From CAILZL01 sp035548495 (lineage in GTDB: Bacteria; Pseudomonadota; Gammaproteobacteria; Steroidobacterales; Steroidobacteraceae): 64,000 nucleotides of DNA. The translations under genes were made by a program, and so were the position numbers. The stretch covers positions 27,834 through 91,833 of the forward strand of contig DASZSV010000043.1 of the NCBI GenBank assembly GCA_035548495.1, in the 5' to 3' direction. Under the pieces are notes generated by a model. It was not told the origin of the DNA and did not search any database. It saw nothing but the letters and a program-made list of their open reading frames with translations. Positions 62,895-64,000 of the stretch are shown one piece after another. Position 1 is the first letter of the stretch; every line of letters starts with the position of its first letter.

Positions 62895-63169
62895 GCTTCT
62901 TCGAAGGAACAACTTATTCAGCCAAAGTATTACAACAAATGGAAGCGGGCGTTGGCGAATTTCACTTGTTTTCTGATTCGGTAACTGCCTTTGAGGGTGA
63001 GGGTACAGTACAATCCATTACTGGTGGAGATGGTCAAGCATATCAAATGCTGGAAATACCCGGTTCCTACCTGACCCCGAGCGGTACCTGGATTAATGGT
63101 ATGTTCCAGTTTATTAAGGACGCGAATGGTGTTATTAATCACCGACTATTTGTGCCGGGAGCGCCATAG
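62891..63169 (+). CDS. Polymorphic-toxin C-terminal-like fragment
   Basis: The frame, open from 62813, encodes AAALSFFEGTTYSAKVLQQM, then DSVTAFEGEGTVQSITGGDG and the end FIKDANGVINHRLFVPGAP. Its size (about 90-115 aa), its position at the end of an RHS-like array and its immediate neighbour (an Imm40-like gene 27 bases downstream) fit the toxic tip of a polymorphic toxin. The pattern GGDG followed by LEIPGSY and FIKDANGxINHRLF looks like a small, conserved enzyme-like tip, but I cannot name its activity. There is no ATG; TTG at 62891 is only a nominal start. It may not be translated on its own and may be displaced cassette material. Confidence 0.55.
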   Translation: MSFFEGTTYSAKVLQQMEAGVGEFHLFSDSVTAFEGEGTVQSITGGDGQAYQMLEIPGSYLTPSGTWINGMFQFIKDANGVINHRLFVPGAP

Positions 63170-63196
63170 TACTATGCTAAATTTTAGAGATATTGA

Positions 63197-63535
63197 GTGT
63201 TGATTTCCAAGGATTATGAGCGGCTGCTAAAAAAGAAAGGCATTCCATTGGTTGTGCTTGGAGTTCGAGAAGTAGGACTGTCTCGACAAGATACATTGTA
63301 TGCGATCGACCTTCTAGAAAATGAGTCGATTGCGATCCTTGGAGGTGACGTTTATTTCTGTCGTGATTCGACGACGATAGAAATTGCTTGCGCTAATTGG
63401 TATTGCGATCCGGTGCCGGGAGATGAGCAGTCTGAGTTTCTTGCTAGAAGTTGGAAAAGAGCTAGAGAGTATGTAAAAACTTTTCCAGATCAACAAGGAC
63501 TTGAACCATTGTTCGTTCTGGTTGTGAAAAAGTGA
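63197..63535 (+). CDS. Imm40-like immunity protein
   Basis: The 112-aa protein resembles Imm40 immunity proteins: DTLYAIDLLENESIAILGGDVYF is the family-like core, followed by ANWYCDP and, after SWKRAREYVKTF, the end LFVLVVKK. It would neutralise the product of the adjacent toxin tip. Codon and base use here are more AT-rich than in the housekeeping genes, consistent with horizontal transfer. The start is GTG at 63197 or TTG at 63200. Its stop overlaps the RHS remnant that follows. Confidence 0.7.
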   Translation: MLISKDYERLLKKKGIPLVVLGVREVGLSRQDTLYAIDLLENESIAILGGDVYFCRDSTTIEIACANWYCDPVPGDEQSEFLARSWKRAREYVKTFPDQQGLEPLFVLVVKK

Positions 63536-64000
63536 AGCGCGAATACGCACCGGGTAACACCCAAAACTACAATCGGTACAGTTATGTTCTCAATAACCCA
63601 CTGCGTTATACCGACCCGACGGGGTTTGATCTTGAAGAAGTGGTTGTCAAAGGTACTCGTAGCAGTGGTGGCGGTGCTGGATTCAGCAGTGACGACGGCG
63701 GTGGTGGAGCGACTACGTCCGGCGGTGATGGGGATGAGGGGCAACAATTAAACTTTATGAATACGGAGAAGAATGCGGCGACGAATAGCCCGCCCCTGCT
63801 AAAGCAGGACAAAATAAGTCGGCAAAACAGCTGGAAGGTCTGGTTATTCTTGGCATCAGGAAACTTAAGAAAGGCGATAGCATCACCATTGATTGCTCAA
63901 GCCAGCAGGAGCTATGTCAGACATTAGTTACCGACCTAACTGCATTGGCGCAACAAGGTATAACCTTGTCATCTCCTGTGCCAGGAAAGTTAGTTGTGCG
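63532..64000 (+). pseudogene. RHS core-end remnant with a second tip, frameshifted and cut by the window edge
   Basis: The frame from 63532 reads YAPGNTQNYNRYSYVLNN then PLRYTDPTGF (about 63544-63627), the highly conserved end of the RHS-repeat core just before the variable toxin tip. A Gly/Ser-rich linker follows (63655-63740). After about 63788 the better coding signal moves to another frame (from 63789), reading KAGQNKSAKQLEGLVILGIR, then KLKKGDSITIDC and on to the window end at 64000. The original frame stops at 63927. There is no RHS N-terminus here, so this is an orphan tip cassette that can recombine with a full-length RHS gene. Confidence 0.65.

Overview
The window is a stretch of bacterial chromosome from a proteobacterium, most likely a deep-branching or Xanthomonadales/Nevskiales-like gammaproteobacterium. 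Three things suggest this: hrcA is present, the order grpE-dnaK-dnaJ-dapB-carAB-greA-(yhbY)-rlmE-ftsH-folP-glmM-tpiA-secG-tRNA-Leu-nuoA..N-tRNA-fMet-rimP-nusA-infB-rbfA-truB-...-rpsO-pnp is retained, and GC is moderate (by eye a little above 50 percent). A betaproteobacterium is not excluded, because parts of this order are shared.

Layout. 1-4.0 kb: recN and nadK on the minus strand, divergent from hrcA. 4.1-8.3 kb: grpE, dnaK and dnaJ, with sigma32-type promoters. 8.3-14.4 kb: lysine, arginine and pyrimidine genes dapB, carA, carB, then greA. 14.5-15.4 kb: two minus-strand genes, yhbY and a GNAT enzyme closely resembling AAC(3)-I aminoglycoside acetyltransferases. 15.5-21.9 kb: rlmE, ftsH, folP, glmM, tpiA, secG. 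22.0-37.8 kb: tRNA-Leu(GAG) and a complete 14-gene NADH dehydrogenase I locus whose compact operon is opened at two places by repeat-bearing spacers. 38.0-44.5 kb: initiator tRNA and the translation and transcription operon rimP-nusA-infB-rbfA-truB. 44.8-50.5 kb: an accessory signalling island between truB and rpsO, made of two closely related PAS histidine kinases in inverted orientation around two response regulators (REC-HDOD and REC plus a degenerate HD-GYP-like domain). 50.8-53.4 kb: rpsO and pnp. 53.4-58.4 kb: a MacB-like ABC exporter operon (adaptor, ATPase, double-FtsX permease) on the minus strand, divergent from a YtrA-type GntR regulator across a near-perfect operator palindrome. 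58.5-62.6 kb: a GFA-domain protein and a NitT/TauT-type ABC importer with a fused two-domain permease. 62.7-64.0 kb: debris of an RHS polymorphic-toxin locus, with a toxin-tip-like fragment, an Imm40-like immunity gene and an RHS core-end remnant with a second, frameshifted tip running off the edge.

How it fits together. Most of the window is conserved housekeeping: protein folding under heat stress, carbamoyl phosphate supply, ribosome maturation, membrane proteolysis, folate and cell-wall precursors, respiration, translation initiation and RNA turnover. The accessory parts are the AAC(3)-I-like gene, the kinase island, the two ABC systems, the RHS tail, and several families of palindromic intergenic repeats. 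No CRISPR array, rRNA operon, transposase or integrase was seen.
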